A stretch of DNA of 64,000 bases, taken from an uncultured Chloroflexales bacterium (GTDB taxonomy: Bacteria; Chloroflexota; Chloroflexia; Chloroflexales; Chloroflexaceae). This document shows positions 52,099 to 60,972 of the stretch, piece by piece. The DNA lies in assembly GCA_937902315.1 (NCBI GenBank), contig CALGUG010000059.1:691243-755242 (forward strand), written 5' to 3'. Within the stretch, counting starts at the first letter, position 1. Every line of letters starts with the position of its first letter. The position numbers and the translations under genes are program-made. The notes under the pieces are model-generated. The model was not told where the DNA came from. It made no database searches and saw nothing but the letters and a program-made list of their open reading frames with translations.

Positions 52099-53004
52099 TT
52101 ACAGAATCTGGGCTAGGCCGCGCTGCCATACCTCGAGCATGCGCAGATGGTGTGGCCGAATCTGGACGGGCCAACGGCTAGTGATTGGCATATCGATGCC
52201 GCGTTGGGCTACCAAATATTTGGCCGTCAGCGGGTAAGCGAGGCAGAGCAGGGCATCGAGGTTGACTAATTCGCGATGTAATACTTCGGCGCGCGCTGTA
52301 TCATCGCTATGGGCGGCTCGCCAGTAGGCCACCGCCAGATCGGCGTGGGCGGTGCTGGTGATCGCCATATAGCCGCCTACGCCTAACTCGATCGCGTCTG
52401 GCAGGAAGGCGGTATTGGCCTGAAAGATGGTCGCTTGGGCAGTGCGCTCCTGTTTGGCTCGAATGCCCTCGACGGTACAGGTGGTATCTTTAATGCCTAC
52501 AAAAGCGCCGGCCCCTGCTAGTTCGCCGTACAGCTCGCTATCGAGGATATAGTTTGGCATCTGCGGCCACTCGTAGAGCATTACCGGACAGGGCGAGGCT
52601 TCCGCCATCGCAAAGAGATACTCGCGGTAGCGCTCGCGCTCTCCGCTTACGCTCGGAGGTGGGATCAAAACCGCCGCGCTGATGCCCGTCTCGGCCATGC
52701 GCAGCAGCTCGTCGCGATGCTTGCTCGGATCTTCTTCGAGGTTGGCCGTGGCGACCACTGGAACACCATTGGCGTGTGCAACGGCGCGCTTGGCGAGCTC
52801 GATGCGCTCCTCGAAGTTAAGCCACTTCATTTCGCTGCTTCCACAGACGGCAAACAGACCATTGGGTTGTTGGGCAGCCTGCCACTCTACATAACGATCA
52901 TAGCTATCCCAAGCGATCGCTCCATCGTTTTCAAAAGGTGTTAACAAGAGCGCCACCACACCATCGAGTTTGAACGATCCATTGCGAGTCTGTTCTAAAG
53001 ACAT
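52099..53004 (-). CDS. DapA-family lyase/synthase (dihydrodipicolinate synthase-like)
   Basis: 301 residues, class I aldolase TIM barrel. The Schiff-base Lys is in VGIKDTT near 165 and the catalytic Tyr in VMLYEWPQMPNY near 140. The usual GTTGE loop is replaced by CGSSEMKWLNFEER, one residue shorter with Ser-Ser for Thr-Thr, so it is probably not a true DapA. The family also contains lyases for sialic acid and deoxy-sugar acids. Good GAGGAAGAG ribosome site. Lies downstream of an M20 hydrolase gene, with a hairpin between. Confidence 0.85.
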   Translation of the reverse strand: MSLEQTRNGSFKLDGVVALLLTPFENDGAIAWDSYDRYVEWQAAQQPNGLFAVCGSSEMKWLNFEERIELAKRAVAHANGVPVVATANLEEDPSKHRDELLRMAETGISAAVLIPPPSVSGERERYREYLFAMAEASPCPVMLYEWPQMPNYILDSELYGELAGAGAFVGIKDTTCTVEGIRAKQERTAQATIFQANTAFLPDAIELGVGGYMAITSTAHADLAVAYWRAAHSDDTARAEVLHRELVNLDALLCLAYPLTAKYLVAQRGIDMPITSRWPVQIRPHHLRMLEVWQRGLAQIL

Positions 53005-53110
53005 CTCTTCCTCCTTGCAGATCGCCCTCGTCGCTGAGAGCAGAAGATTGTTCTAGGCCAACCGATCGAATCTGTCTTTTGGGAGCTCAACTGAGGGTAG
53101 ACGAGGTATT

Positions 53111-53145
53111 GAAAAGCGTGTGGCTGCAACAACCACACGCTTTTC
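53111..53145 (-). terminator. Hairpin terminator between M20 and DapA-like genes
   Basis: 13-bp arms GAAAAGCGTGTGG and CCACACGCTTTTC around a 9-nt loop, with T residues within the stem base on the minus strand. Likely partial or full terminator of the M20 gene. Confidence 0.65.
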
Positions 53146-53152
53146 ACAAAAC

Positions 53153-54301
53153 TTAGGCGGGCATAAACTCGGTGGCGAAGCGCAGCAGCACGCGCACCGT
53201 TCCGGCGATAGTCGAAAGATCGACCGATTCGTTACACTGGTGGTAACCGTAGCCCTTAGGACCAAAGATAAAGGTCGGGATGTTGGCGTCGCTCGAGAAG
53301 TAGTTGCTGTCGGCGACGAAGGTGGCATAGCTATAGTCGGGATCTTTGCCAACTTCGATCTTGAAGGCCTTCTCAAAGATGCCCAAGATCGGGTGGTCGG
53401 GCGACAGCTCCCATGGCGGATAGTAGGGCGGAGCGATCGCAAAGTCGAAGCGGGCTGGTGAATTGAGACTATCGGCCAGCTCGCGCATCTCGGCCAGTAC
53501 GCTCTCGTCGGTTTCGCCGAACACGGTGTGGCGGTTGATCGTGAAGCGGGCCTTTTCTGGCACGGTGATCACATACTGATCGCTGCCGCTGTGGAAGGAA
53601 AGCACCGCTTGCGAGGACTTCATGCGCGGGTGTTGGCCGAGCGGCATGCTGTCGAGTTTGGCGACCAAACGGGCCGCTTCGACGGCGGCGTTGATGCCTT
53701 CTTCGGGCATAGAGCCGTGCGATGATTTGCCGGTGATGTCGGCGCGCACCAAAACCTTGCCCACGCCGCCGATCACTGGTTTATCCCACGATGGTTCGGT
53801 CACGATACAGGCGTCGGCTTTGATTCCCATGTCGACGATCGCACGGGCGCCGATTGAGAAGGCCTCTTCGTCGACCACTGAGGTCGCGATCAGGGTGCCC
53901 TTCCAAAGGTCGCGGCGGCGGTGAAGTGCGCGCACCGCCAGCATCATGGCGGCCACACCCGACTTCATATCGGCTGCGCCTAGGCCATAGAACATATTGC
54001 CCTCGCGCTGCCCCTTCCAGGGGTCGCACTTCCAACCTTGGGCCTCTAGCACAGTATCGACGTGTCCGTTGAGGAGCAATACCGGGCCGGGGCCATTTTC
54101 GATTCGTACAATGACGTTGGGGCGATCGCCTTCGGTCTCTTGAAGCTCTACGGGAATGCCTTCGGCCTCGAACCAAGCTGCGATCGCACGCTGAACTGGA
54201 CCCTCAAGGCCCGGATAGCTCTTGTACGAAACCAGCATGGCTGTTAGCTGATAGGCTTCTTCGATATCAGATGACTCGTCGAGCCATGTCGTATCAAGCA
54301 T
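53153..54301 (-). CDS. M20 family metallopeptidase / deacylase
   Basis: 382 residues, ArgE/DapE/CPG2 family. Di-zinc motifs in order: NGHVDTV (His), GLGAADMKSG (bridging Asp), SVVDEEA (Glu-Glu), CIVTEPSW, and C-terminal GYHQCNESV (His). The inserted dimerisation domain begins near VLVRADITGKSSHGSMPEEG. Removes an acyl group or terminal residue from amino acids or dipeptides; exact substrate unknown. Probably transcribed before the DapA-like gene, suggesting breakdown of an N-acylated compound. Confidence 0.9.
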   Translation of the reverse strand: MLDTTWLDESSDIEEAYQLTAMLVSYKSYPGLEGPVQRAIAAWFEAEGIPVELQETEGDRPNVIVRIENGPGPVLLLNGHVDTVLEAQGWKCDPWKGQREGNMFYGLGAADMKSGVAAMMLAVRALHRRRDLWKGTLIATSVVDEEAFSIGARAIVDMGIKADACIVTEPSWDKPVIGGVGKVLVRADITGKSSHGSMPEEGINAAVEAARLVAKLDSMPLGQHPRMKSSQAVLSFHSGSDQYVITVPEKARFTINRHTVFGETDESVLAEMRELADSLNSPARFDFAIAPPYYPPWELSPDHPILGIFEKAFKIEVGKDPDYSYATFVADSNYFSSDANIPTFIFGPKGYGYHQCNESVDLSTIAGTVRVLLRFATEFMPA

Positions 54302-54488
54302 AGTTGTTCCTCTGTTGATAACAAAAGACGGGCCTTTATCATACCACGTTCTGAGACACCCTTATCAGGCTCAAAGCTCTATTAACAAGTTGTCTTCTCC
54401 AATAGATTGGATGGTTTGTAACTTTTTATGAGAAGTTACGTAATAATGTGTAATAAACCCATACTAAACTGGCAAAAATGGGGATAAT

Positions 54489-55072
54489 ATGCAAAACTCT
54501 GCTGCAAACGATCTTTTCAATCAAGCTGTCGCTGCTATTCAAGCAGGAGAGCGAACCAGGGCGAGTGATCTCTTTCAGCAGGTGCTGCAGCTTAATCCCT
54601 ATGCTGTTGAGGCTTGGCTCTACTATGCTCCACAACGCTGCGCTCCCATCGCTATCTTTGCAGTCGCAGCTCGCAAGGCGTTCCCAGGGCGCTTTGAAAG
54701 ATGCGCTGGCTCAACGCAAACTCATTCGATTTATTAAAAAACAAGCCAAGAAACGATCGAATTCCAAGGCTATAAGTGTTGATTTTGTTTTAGTAGTGAT
54801 GGAGAAGGGAGGCTTAACAAGGCAAGAGAGCATTGCTTTAATCAATCATATTGTCGGCCACACATCTAAAAAAAAGCAGATGGGGCCTGAAAACTCCTAG
54901 TGAAGATGCTGTGCAGTTTATACTTTTTATGAATATGTCTACATTGTTATTTATTGCGCTTGCGACTCCTTATCCCTATGGTCTGCTGTTGCTTGCGATT
55001 TGGTTTTTGATCTTTGTGTGTATCCAAGCGCTTCGGCATTGTCAAACTCATCAAACCGAGGGTGAATTTTAA
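54489..55072 (+). pseudogene. Broken TPR-membrane paralogue, array copy 1
   Basis: Three reading frames together spell one member of the family that follows. ATG 54489 gives ANDLFNQAVAAIQAGERTRASDLFQQVLQLNPYAVEAWL, the TPR-like start. The helical domain KLIRFIKKQAKKRSN...LTRQESIALINHIVG is in another frame near 54710-54870. A membrane segment follows in a third frame (LLFIALATPYPYGLLLLAIWFLIFVCI) to 55072. About 100 residues of the middle are missing. Alternatively two or three short genes are still translated. Confidence 0.6.
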
Positions 55073-55077
55073 AAGCA

Positions 55078-55842
55078 ATGAATCAAAACGCTTCTGCAGA
55101 ACAATTGCTGAATGAAGGCATCATTCGCTTCCATAACGGCGATCGTCAGGCAGCTTTCGAGTTGATCGAACAAGCGGCCCAGCACGATCCGCGCAATCTT
55201 GAGGCTTGGCTCTGGTTAGCTGGCCTAGCTCAGGATCGCGACCAACGGATCTACTACTTAAACCAGGTCTTATTGATCGAGCCTACCAATCAGCGTGCTT
55301 TGCAAGCCCTCGAAACGCTGCGTCTGGCTCAAACGCCGCATAGCCTCGATCAGCTATTGCAGATTCCGCCGGGTTTGCTGGCCGATATGAACCGGGCGCG
55401 CCAAGCACAAAACAGCGCGGGCCAAGCGACAGTGGTTCTGCCACAGCCCTCCAGTCGCTTCGATCCTCCGCTCGGTTTCGATAATGAAGAGCTGGTCGTA
55501 TTTATTCGGAAACAGTTGAACGCTAAAATAGCTAAAGATCAATTGATCGCAAAAGTTACGCGACATAGCGACCTTAATGCCCACCAAAGCGAGCTATTGA
55601 TCGATTATATTGCTCGAAAATACAACTTTTTAAGCAATACAGTTGTTAAACAAAAGCCTTCATTTTCTTGCCTCGCAATGCTTTCAGTAAGCGTTTTGGC
55701 GATTGTAAGCGTAATCATTCTCTTTTTGATTGCCAGCTTCACCTCATTTAAGGTATCAATCGTCGTTCTTATAGTGGCAAGTCTGATTGCTATCGGCTTA
55801 ATCGGCCTATGTATCACTTTGGCGCTAAATAGCGGAAGCTAA
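55078..55842 (+). CDS. TPR plus two-helix membrane protein, array copy 2
   Basis: 254 residues. TPR-like helices at 8-75: NEGIIRFHNGDRQAAFELIEQAAQHDPRNLEAWLWLAGLAQDRDQRIYYLNQVLLIEPTNQRALQAL. Pro-rich linker, then a helical domain (about 138-185) ending HQSELLIDYIARKY, then two membrane helices to the C-terminus. The soluble part is likely cytoplasmic, anchored by its tail. Function unknown. Tandem with related copies on both sides. Confidence 0.8.
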   Translation: MNQNASAEQLLNEGIIRFHNGDRQAAFELIEQAAQHDPRNLEAWLWLAGLAQDRDQRIYYLNQVLLIEPTNQRALQALETLRLAQTPHSLDQLLQIPPGLLADMNRARQAQNSAGQATVVLPQPSSRFDPPLGFDNEELVVFIRKQLNAKIAKDQLIAKVTRHSDLNAHQSELLIDYIARKYNFLSNTVVKQKPSFSCLAMLSVSVLAIVSVIILFLIASFTSFKVSIVVLIVASLIAIGLIGLCITLALNSGS

Positions 55843-55864
55843 GGCCAGTGATATAGGAATTCGC

Positions 55865-56779
55865 ATGAATCTTCAAAGGGCTAGGCAACTTCTTCGGCAA
55901 GGGATCGCCATGGTACAGGCGGGCGATCGAAGCCGTGCGCTTGAGCTGATCGAACAGGCGGCCCAGCTTGAACCCTACAACGAACAGGCTTGGTTGTGGT
56001 TGGCAGGTTTGAGCAACGATCTTGATCAGCGTCGTTTTTACCTTAACCAAGTCTTGTTGATCAATCCGCAGAATCAGGCGGCGCTGGAAGGGTTGGACGA
56101 ACTGCGTCAGAAGCCACAAGCATCGTTAGCTCAGTTAAGCCCATTGCCGCTGGAAAGCAGTTCGGGCAAAGAGACGATCAACCTACAGACCATCAAGCTG
56201 CAACAGCTGCCAGATTCGCAAGAGCTGTTGCGGAACCTATCGAGCGATGAGGAGCATGCCGAGCTGATCGAGCTGATTATCAAAGAATTGCGCCAGCACA
56301 ATGCGCGAAACAATATCATTTTAAAGATCGGTCAGAACCATCATCTTACGTGGAAGCAATCGGAAGTGCTGATCGATTACGTTGCGGAGCTGTATAAGGA
56401 TCGAATTGAAAGGAGAACCTTTCAGAGTGTACTGTTGTCGCCAGTGGCGACCATAGCCATATGTCTAACATTAGGAATTTTTGGAATATTTGTTTTATTC
56501 TTTACTTCATCGCTTGCTAAACCTCCTGAAGTTGATTGTAACGTATATTACTTTTTAAAGGAGTGTAGCTACTTTAGATTTAAGCCTTTAATTGACAGCC
56601 TGCTTTTTGCATTTCCTGTTTACTTCTTTTTCTTGTTTTTTCTGATCATAGCCCCGATTGTCTATATGATTGGAAATTCGAAGCATCTTTCATTAAGCAA
56701 TGTCGTGTTTATTATTGTGTTTGTGTTCACATCTGTTGGATGTCTTTTGATAGCTTGTATGTCTGCGATTATTTTTTAG
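55865..56779 (+). CDS. TPR plus membrane protein, array copy 3
   Basis: 304 residues. Same plan as copy 2: LLRQGIAMVQAGDRSRALELIEQAAQLEPYNEQAWLWLAGLSNDLDQRRFYLNQVLLINPQNQAALEGLDEL, linker, helical domain HAELIELIIKELRQHNARNNIILKIGQNHHLTWKQSEVLIDYVAELY. A longer membrane region follows with three to four helices and a small Cys-containing loop (NVYYFLKECSYF). The DNA of its first half is closely similar to broken copy 4, pointing to recent duplication. Confidence 0.8.
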   Translation: MNLQRARQLLRQGIAMVQAGDRSRALELIEQAAQLEPYNEQAWLWLAGLSNDLDQRRFYLNQVLLINPQNQAALEGLDELRQKPQASLAQLSPLPLESSSGKETINLQTIKLQQLPDSQELLRNLSSDEEHAELIELIIKELRQHNARNNIILKIGQNHHLTWKQSEVLIDYVAELYKDRIERRTFQSVLLSPVATIAICLTLGIFGIFVLFFTSSLAKPPEVDCNVYYFLKECSYFRFKPLIDSLLFAFPVYFFFLFFLIIAPIVYMIGNSKHLSLSNVVFIIVFVFTSVGCLLIACMSAIIF

Positions 56780-56780
56780 G

Positions 56781-57620
56781 ATGAGTAATACAAGCAGCTT
56801 CAACATCTCAAACAGCAGCAAGGGATCGCCATGTTACAGGCGGGCGATCGGGTCAGAGCGCTTGGGTTGATCGAACAAGTGGCCAACTCGATCCCTACAA
56901 CGAGCAGGCTTGGTTATGGCTGGCGGGCCTGAGTAGCGATATCGATCAGCGCCGTTTTTATCTCAATCAGGTTGTCTTGATCAATTCGCACAACCAAGCG
57001 GCGCTGCAAGGCTTAGACGAGCTGCGCCGTAAGCCCCAAGCCTCCTTAACTCAGCTAAGCCCGCTGCCGCTCGAAAGCAGTTCGGGCAAAGAGACGATCA
57101 ATCTTCAGACCATCAAGCTTCAGAATCTGCCCTCTGCTCAGCAAGCTGTGCAAAGTCTGCCCGGCGATGCAGAATGCTCGGAGTTGATCGAGTTGATTAT
57201 GAAGGAATGACAGCAGGCGAGCGCCAGAAACGATATTATTTTGAAGATCGGTCAGCGATATCCCCTTACTTGGAAGCAGTCGGAAGCTCTGATTGATGAA
57301 ATCACCAAGCAATATAAGAACGCATTGTTCGCAAAACGATTTGGAATCTGTCTCTATCGTCGATGTTGGCGATCGGTGCCTCTTTGCTTGTAGGTGTATG
57401 TATTGTGTTGTGTCAGGAAGCTGTTCCCGACATCGCTCATTATCTAAGGTTGTAATGTTATCCTGTCTGTATGATCGCTTCGCTGATTTTTAGTATTCGT
57501 TATGCAGATCAGAGCTTTGTAAACCTTGTGACTCGCAGTATCGTCATTGTTGCGATATTTTTTCTCTATTTCTTGGTAGCTTTATGGTTTTTCTATGTGA
57601 GCTTATTACTGATGATGTAG
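56781..57620 (+). pseudogene. Broken TPR-membrane paralogue, array copy 4
   Basis: DNA follows copy 3 closely from the MLQAGDR block at 56831 but has lost a base in the GCGGCCCAG-equivalent region near 56882, and has an in-frame TGA at 57208 where copy 3 has TTG. Remnants of the helical domain (LTWKQSEALIDEITKQY) and of membrane helices (IVIVAIFFLYFLVALWFFYVSLLLMM, ending at 57620) lie beyond. A 77-codon fragment remains open at 56977-57210. Confidence 0.75.
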
Positions 57621-57682
57621 TAGCTAGGGTTGCTCTATAGCCATTTTTAACGCTGCGAATCTCTTATGGGGTAACATAAACT

Positions 57683-58573
57683 ATGCAACACCTCTCTTCT
57701 GATCAACTGCTTGAAGAAGGCATCACGCTCTGTTTCGGAGGCGATAAAGCGGCGGCCTTTGATCGCATCTCTCAAGCGGCCCAATTGAACCCCTACAACG
57801 AACGCGCATGGTTGTGGTTGGGAGGCCTAACGACCAATCGCGATGAACGCATCTTTTATCTCAACCAGGTTCTGTTGATCAATCCTCAAAACCAAGCGGC
57901 GCTGGAAGGTCTGCGCGAGTTAGGCTCTACTCCTCAGAGCGACATGCCGATCTTGCCTTCTATTTTGGCGCCTCATAAAGATTCGAGTGCAGGCAAGGCG
58001 ACTGTTCGCCTCCAAAGCCCCGATCCAGCGCCAGACGAGTCTTCGCCTCAGGCTTCTACCCGCACCACACGTGTGCTTGCCACGATCCCGCATGGCGCAG
58101 ATGAGCCGCGCTTGGTGAGCCTGATCGTCGATGAGTTGAGTGCGGGGCGTCGCAAAAACGAGGTCATTCAGAAGGTGGCCGAAACGAGTTGGCTCAATTG
58201 GGAGCATGCTGAGGAGCTAGTCGACTTTATCGCCAAACAAGAGGCGAAGACGATCCGTTCGCGCTATAGCTGGATCTTCATTCTCTTCGGCGCGATATTC
58301 CTCATAATCGCTGGTCTAATTGCTTGGTATGCTTGGCTTATACAGCCCGACTTTTCACAGCTTTTGCAGGCCCATAACACCACAAAAGGAACTCCTTCGG
58401 GCCTCTTTATCTTGCTAGGAACCTTCTTGGTATTTAATACTTGGATCAAGCTCGATATCTTTATGTTTTGTGCCAATCGTTACTCGCTAGAAGACCTATT
58501 TGGCTCGTTTATTAGCCGAATCATCTATTTTGTGCTTGGTATCGGCTTGATATTCTTAGGTTTTACCCTTTAG
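57683..58573 (+). CDS. TPR plus two-helix membrane protein, array copy 5
   Basis: 296 residues. TPR-like region EEGITLCFGGDKAAAFDRISQAAQLNPYNERAWLWLGGLTTNRDERIFYLNQVLLINPQNQAALEGL. A Ser/Pro-rich linker, helical domain RLVSLIVDELSAGRRKNEVIQKVAETSWLNWEHAEELVDFIAKQ, then two or three membrane helices. More diverged from copies 3 and 4 than these are from each other. Preceded by a GGGG-type weak ribosome site. Confidence 0.8.
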   Translation: MQHLSSDQLLEEGITLCFGGDKAAAFDRISQAAQLNPYNERAWLWLGGLTTNRDERIFYLNQVLLINPQNQAALEGLRELGSTPQSDMPILPSILAPHKDSSAGKATVRLQSPDPAPDESSPQASTRTTRVLATIPHGADEPRLVSLIVDELSAGRRKNEVIQKVAETSWLNWEHAEELVDFIAKQEAKTIRSRYSWIFILFGAIFLIIAGLIAWYAWLIQPDFSQLLQAHNTTKGTPSGLFILLGTFLVFNTWIKLDIFMFCANRYSLEDLFGSFISRIIYFVLGIGLIFLGFTL

Positions 58574-58830
58574 AGCTCATTTGTATATCGATATGCTGAT
58601 TTCCTCTCGTCTTTCATTCTAAAATGGAGGCAAGATATGGATATTGTTTCTTAGGTTGCACTCTGTTTTTTTGGCTATATTTCTTTCTATAGTGCTCTTT
58701 CTGGTAGGATCAAAGCTCTATTTTCGTTTTTCATCCTGAAAAGCTTTGGAAATGCTTGAGCAGAAGTGTAGCAGTGCGCTAGAGGTGGTTACGTAAAGAC
58801 CCCGCTAACCAAACAAAATATGAAACTGCT

Positions 58831-59070
58831 GTGAGATCGCTGCAGATGCTTGTAGCTGTATTGTCTCAAGTCGAGAGGGAGACGCAAAACAAATATCGAT
58901 TTGATGAGCTTGGCAGAGAGCTTAATCTGTTGCTTCAAGATGCAAGAGAAGCTCAATCGAAAGTCCTTGTAGAAGAACGTTTGCAGACGCTTGGGGACTT
59001 GTATACCAAAGGTTTGATCTCTCAGCACGAATATCAACAGCGGCGCGAGAAGATCTTAGATTCGATTTAA
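58831..59070 (+). CDS. Small protein with SHOCT-like C-terminus
   Basis: 79 residues from GTG. The C-terminus LQTLGDLYTKGLISQHEYQQRREKILDSI fits the SHOCT pattern (short helical hairpin common at protein ends). Coding-like sequence continues upstream of the GTG (RKDPANQTKYETAV), but no start codon exists before a stop at 58780; an ATG in another frame at 58752 suggests a frameshift has cut off the true N-terminus. May be a damaged gene. Confidence 0.5.
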   Translation: MRSLQMLVAVLSQVERETQNKYRFDELGRELNLLLQDAREAQSKVLVEERLQTLGDLYTKGLISQHEYQQRREKILDSI

Positions 59071-59149
59071 AAGCTCGTCAAGAAAGGTTGTGTACAACTT
59101 GTTTCAGAAGCCTTGACCTGTGTTTCTGTCAGCTGTTAAGTTTGTGTAG

Positions 59150-59270
59150 TAGATAGCTCTAGCGGTAACATTTCGACCCCAAAATAGGCTTTTAGCGCGT
59201 CCGCCTACGGCTACCAACATCCCGCCCGCCCATGCGTCGTATCTGCCTGTACCTAACGTGTACTCAAAAA
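59150..59270 (+). repeat. MITE-like element, main family, copy 15
   Basis: Core at 59197-59218 followed by CATCCCGCCCGCC; outer ends not resolved. It sits 250 bp before the IS630 remnant. Confidence 0.6.
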
Positions 59271-59329
59271 CACAAAGCTCCCAGCCCTCCAGATACAACC
59301 GATTGCGTCGAATAGCTTGGCTTTGGCAC

Positions 59330-59411
59330 TGAACGCAGCGAAGTGCAGCGGGCAGATTGCAATGAACGCAGCGAAGTGCAGCGGGCAGATTGCAATGAAC
59401 GCAGCGAAATG
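59330..59411 (+). repeat. 33-bp tandem repeat, 2.5 units
   Basis: Unit begins TGAACGCAGCGAAGTGCAGC. Units at 59330-59362 and 59363-59395 are identical, followed by a 16-base partial third with one change. Confidence 0.85.
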
Positions 59412-59466
59412 TTAAAAGGGTTGGATGGGTGGATAGCCATACCAAATTCGCTAGTATACTGAGAGA

Positions 59467-60355
59467 ATGAAAGCAGTAGCTTTGTTAGATCACCTCACTC
59501 GCGAAGAAATAGAACGCCAGTATCGGAAGGCAGAAGATCGAGAGGAACGAAGCTGTTGACAGATCAGCGGGTAAACTGCTTTATGGGTTACTTTTATCAT
59601 CAAAGGCTACAATGCCCACGGTGCAGCAGGGATAGAAGATCAGCGTCATTGCCAGCCTGGACCGGCACCTCTGCTGAGCCCTGCTCTTCGCGAAGAACTC
59701 GCCGCTGCCTTGCAATGAGATGCACCTGCAGGTCTTTAGATTGGATCAAAAGTAGCTCAGTGGATGAGCGAAAAACCTAACCTTCCAATCTACCCTGTTC
59801 GCGGCAGGGAAGCACTACGTGCTGGAGTATCGCCGTCTTTCTCCCCGCCCTCGCCATCGTAATGCAGCCCTTGAGCTTCAGGAACGCTAAAAAACGCTTC
59901 TGAAGCGGTGGCTCACATCAGAAAAGCTCATTCTGATATGAAAATTCCAGTTACAGGAAGCGGTCAGCATTCACGCGACACGTATAATGCCGCCCACTGA
60001 GGATTTTCACTAGTTGTTCTCAGCGCCCCGCCTGGTGGTTAACTAATACCAATTCGAGCTTTTGGCAGAAAATGAACATCGTATTGGCTTAAAGCCGGAT
60101 TCTATGTAAGGTCTGCCTAAAAGGCTGCTCGTCCAATCGTCAGCGTGCAACATCACTCCAATATGCTCCTATCTCTATGCCTTTGTGTACCCTCAAACGG
60201 GTCAGAATTTTTGGTGGCTCGCACCAAGTGTTACTGTCACAACGTTCCAAACTGTGTTCTCTAGTAGCGACCCGCAACAGGAACCCTTTGATGATGCCGT
60301 TATCAACTTGACTGTGGTGCTGCTCCGACAAGTGGATAATCTGGAAGGCCCATAA
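59467..60355 (+). pseudogene. Decayed IS630-family transposase
   Basis: Several frames spell pieces of one IS630 transposase. ATG 59467 gives MKAVALLDHLTREEIERQYR up to a stop. Then YNAHGAAGIEDQRHCQPGPA and LLSPALREELAAAL near 59605-59720; KVAQWMSEKPNLPIYPVRG and YRRLSPRPRHRNAALE near 59745-59890; then the catalytic-domain piece YAFVYPQTGQNFWWLAPSVT (about 60175-60240). Many stops and frameshifts, so no active enzyme. TACCAAATTCGCT at about 59442-59454, just upstream of the ATG, resembles the MITE ends and may be its left terminal repeat. Confidence 0.75.
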
Positions 60356-60376
60356 AGGGTATACGCTATGTGTTAG

Positions 60377-60422
60377 CAAACGTGCTGAGCTGCTTGCATA
60401 TGCAAGCAGCTCAGCACGTTTG
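60377..60422. repeat. Perfect 46-bp palindrome
   Basis: Arms of 23 bp with no spacer: CAAACGTGCTGAGCTGCTTG (60377-60396) continues to the centre ATAT-type dyad at 60399/60400 and back. It lies after the transposase remnant. It could be a bidirectional terminator or a protein-binding dyad; no flanking genes within 500 bp need a terminator. Confidence 0.85.
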
Positions 60423-60960
60423 TTGTATCTGAGAACTTATCTCAGAAATGGAATTCCATGTCTTATGCTGTTTCACAGAATGTATCAGTAAGGTATAGGA
60501 ATCTTAAATATCTATACTATTGAAATAACTTCTTATTACTCTAACTATTGAAAGAAGCCACTTGAAAAGAAATTATTAAAAGTAGTTTTTGATGAGTGAT
60601 AAATTTGGATTGGAGCTTGAATTCATGTTTATTTAGAGATAATTTCTAATAATACTGATATGAGATAGTGTTTTTCTTACTAATTCCCTTTCTGAAATAA
60701 TCGAAATGAAAAATATTCTAATATAAAATCTGAGCGGAATAGGAAAATAATTTATGTATAACGTGTTTTTTTGTTGTTATTAAGATTTGTGATTTCAAAA
60801 AATAATTTTTTAAATTATAAAAATATCGACGTATATATCGTTTAAATATGATAAATTTGTCAATTTATATAAAAAGAAGCCATATCTTTAAAATGTATTG
60901 ATCGGTATTATTTGTGCTACCTTTGTGGCCGTTAAGCTTGAAAATGGCCCTATTAAGCTT
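60423..60960. other. AT-rich gene-free stretch
   Basis: About 540 bp of strikingly low GC compared with the rest of the window, rich in runs of A and T. No gene. Probably the promoter/upstream region of the SdrD-B gene, or transferred DNA. Confidence 0.5.
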
Positions 60961-60972
60961 TTGGAGGTCATA

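Noticed and set aside
56977..57210. Independent 77-residue gene
   Set aside because: It is the surviving middle of array copy 4, starting at an internal ATG corresponding to the LLINPQNQ region of copy 3.
59330..59411. CRISPR-like array
   Set aside because: Units are directly adjacent without spacers and number only 2.5; it is a simple tandem repeat.
59104..59445. 113-codon minus-strand frame over the tandem repeat
   Set aside because: Its repetitive peptide is produced by the 33-bp tandem repeat and a MITE copy, with no homologous protein pattern.
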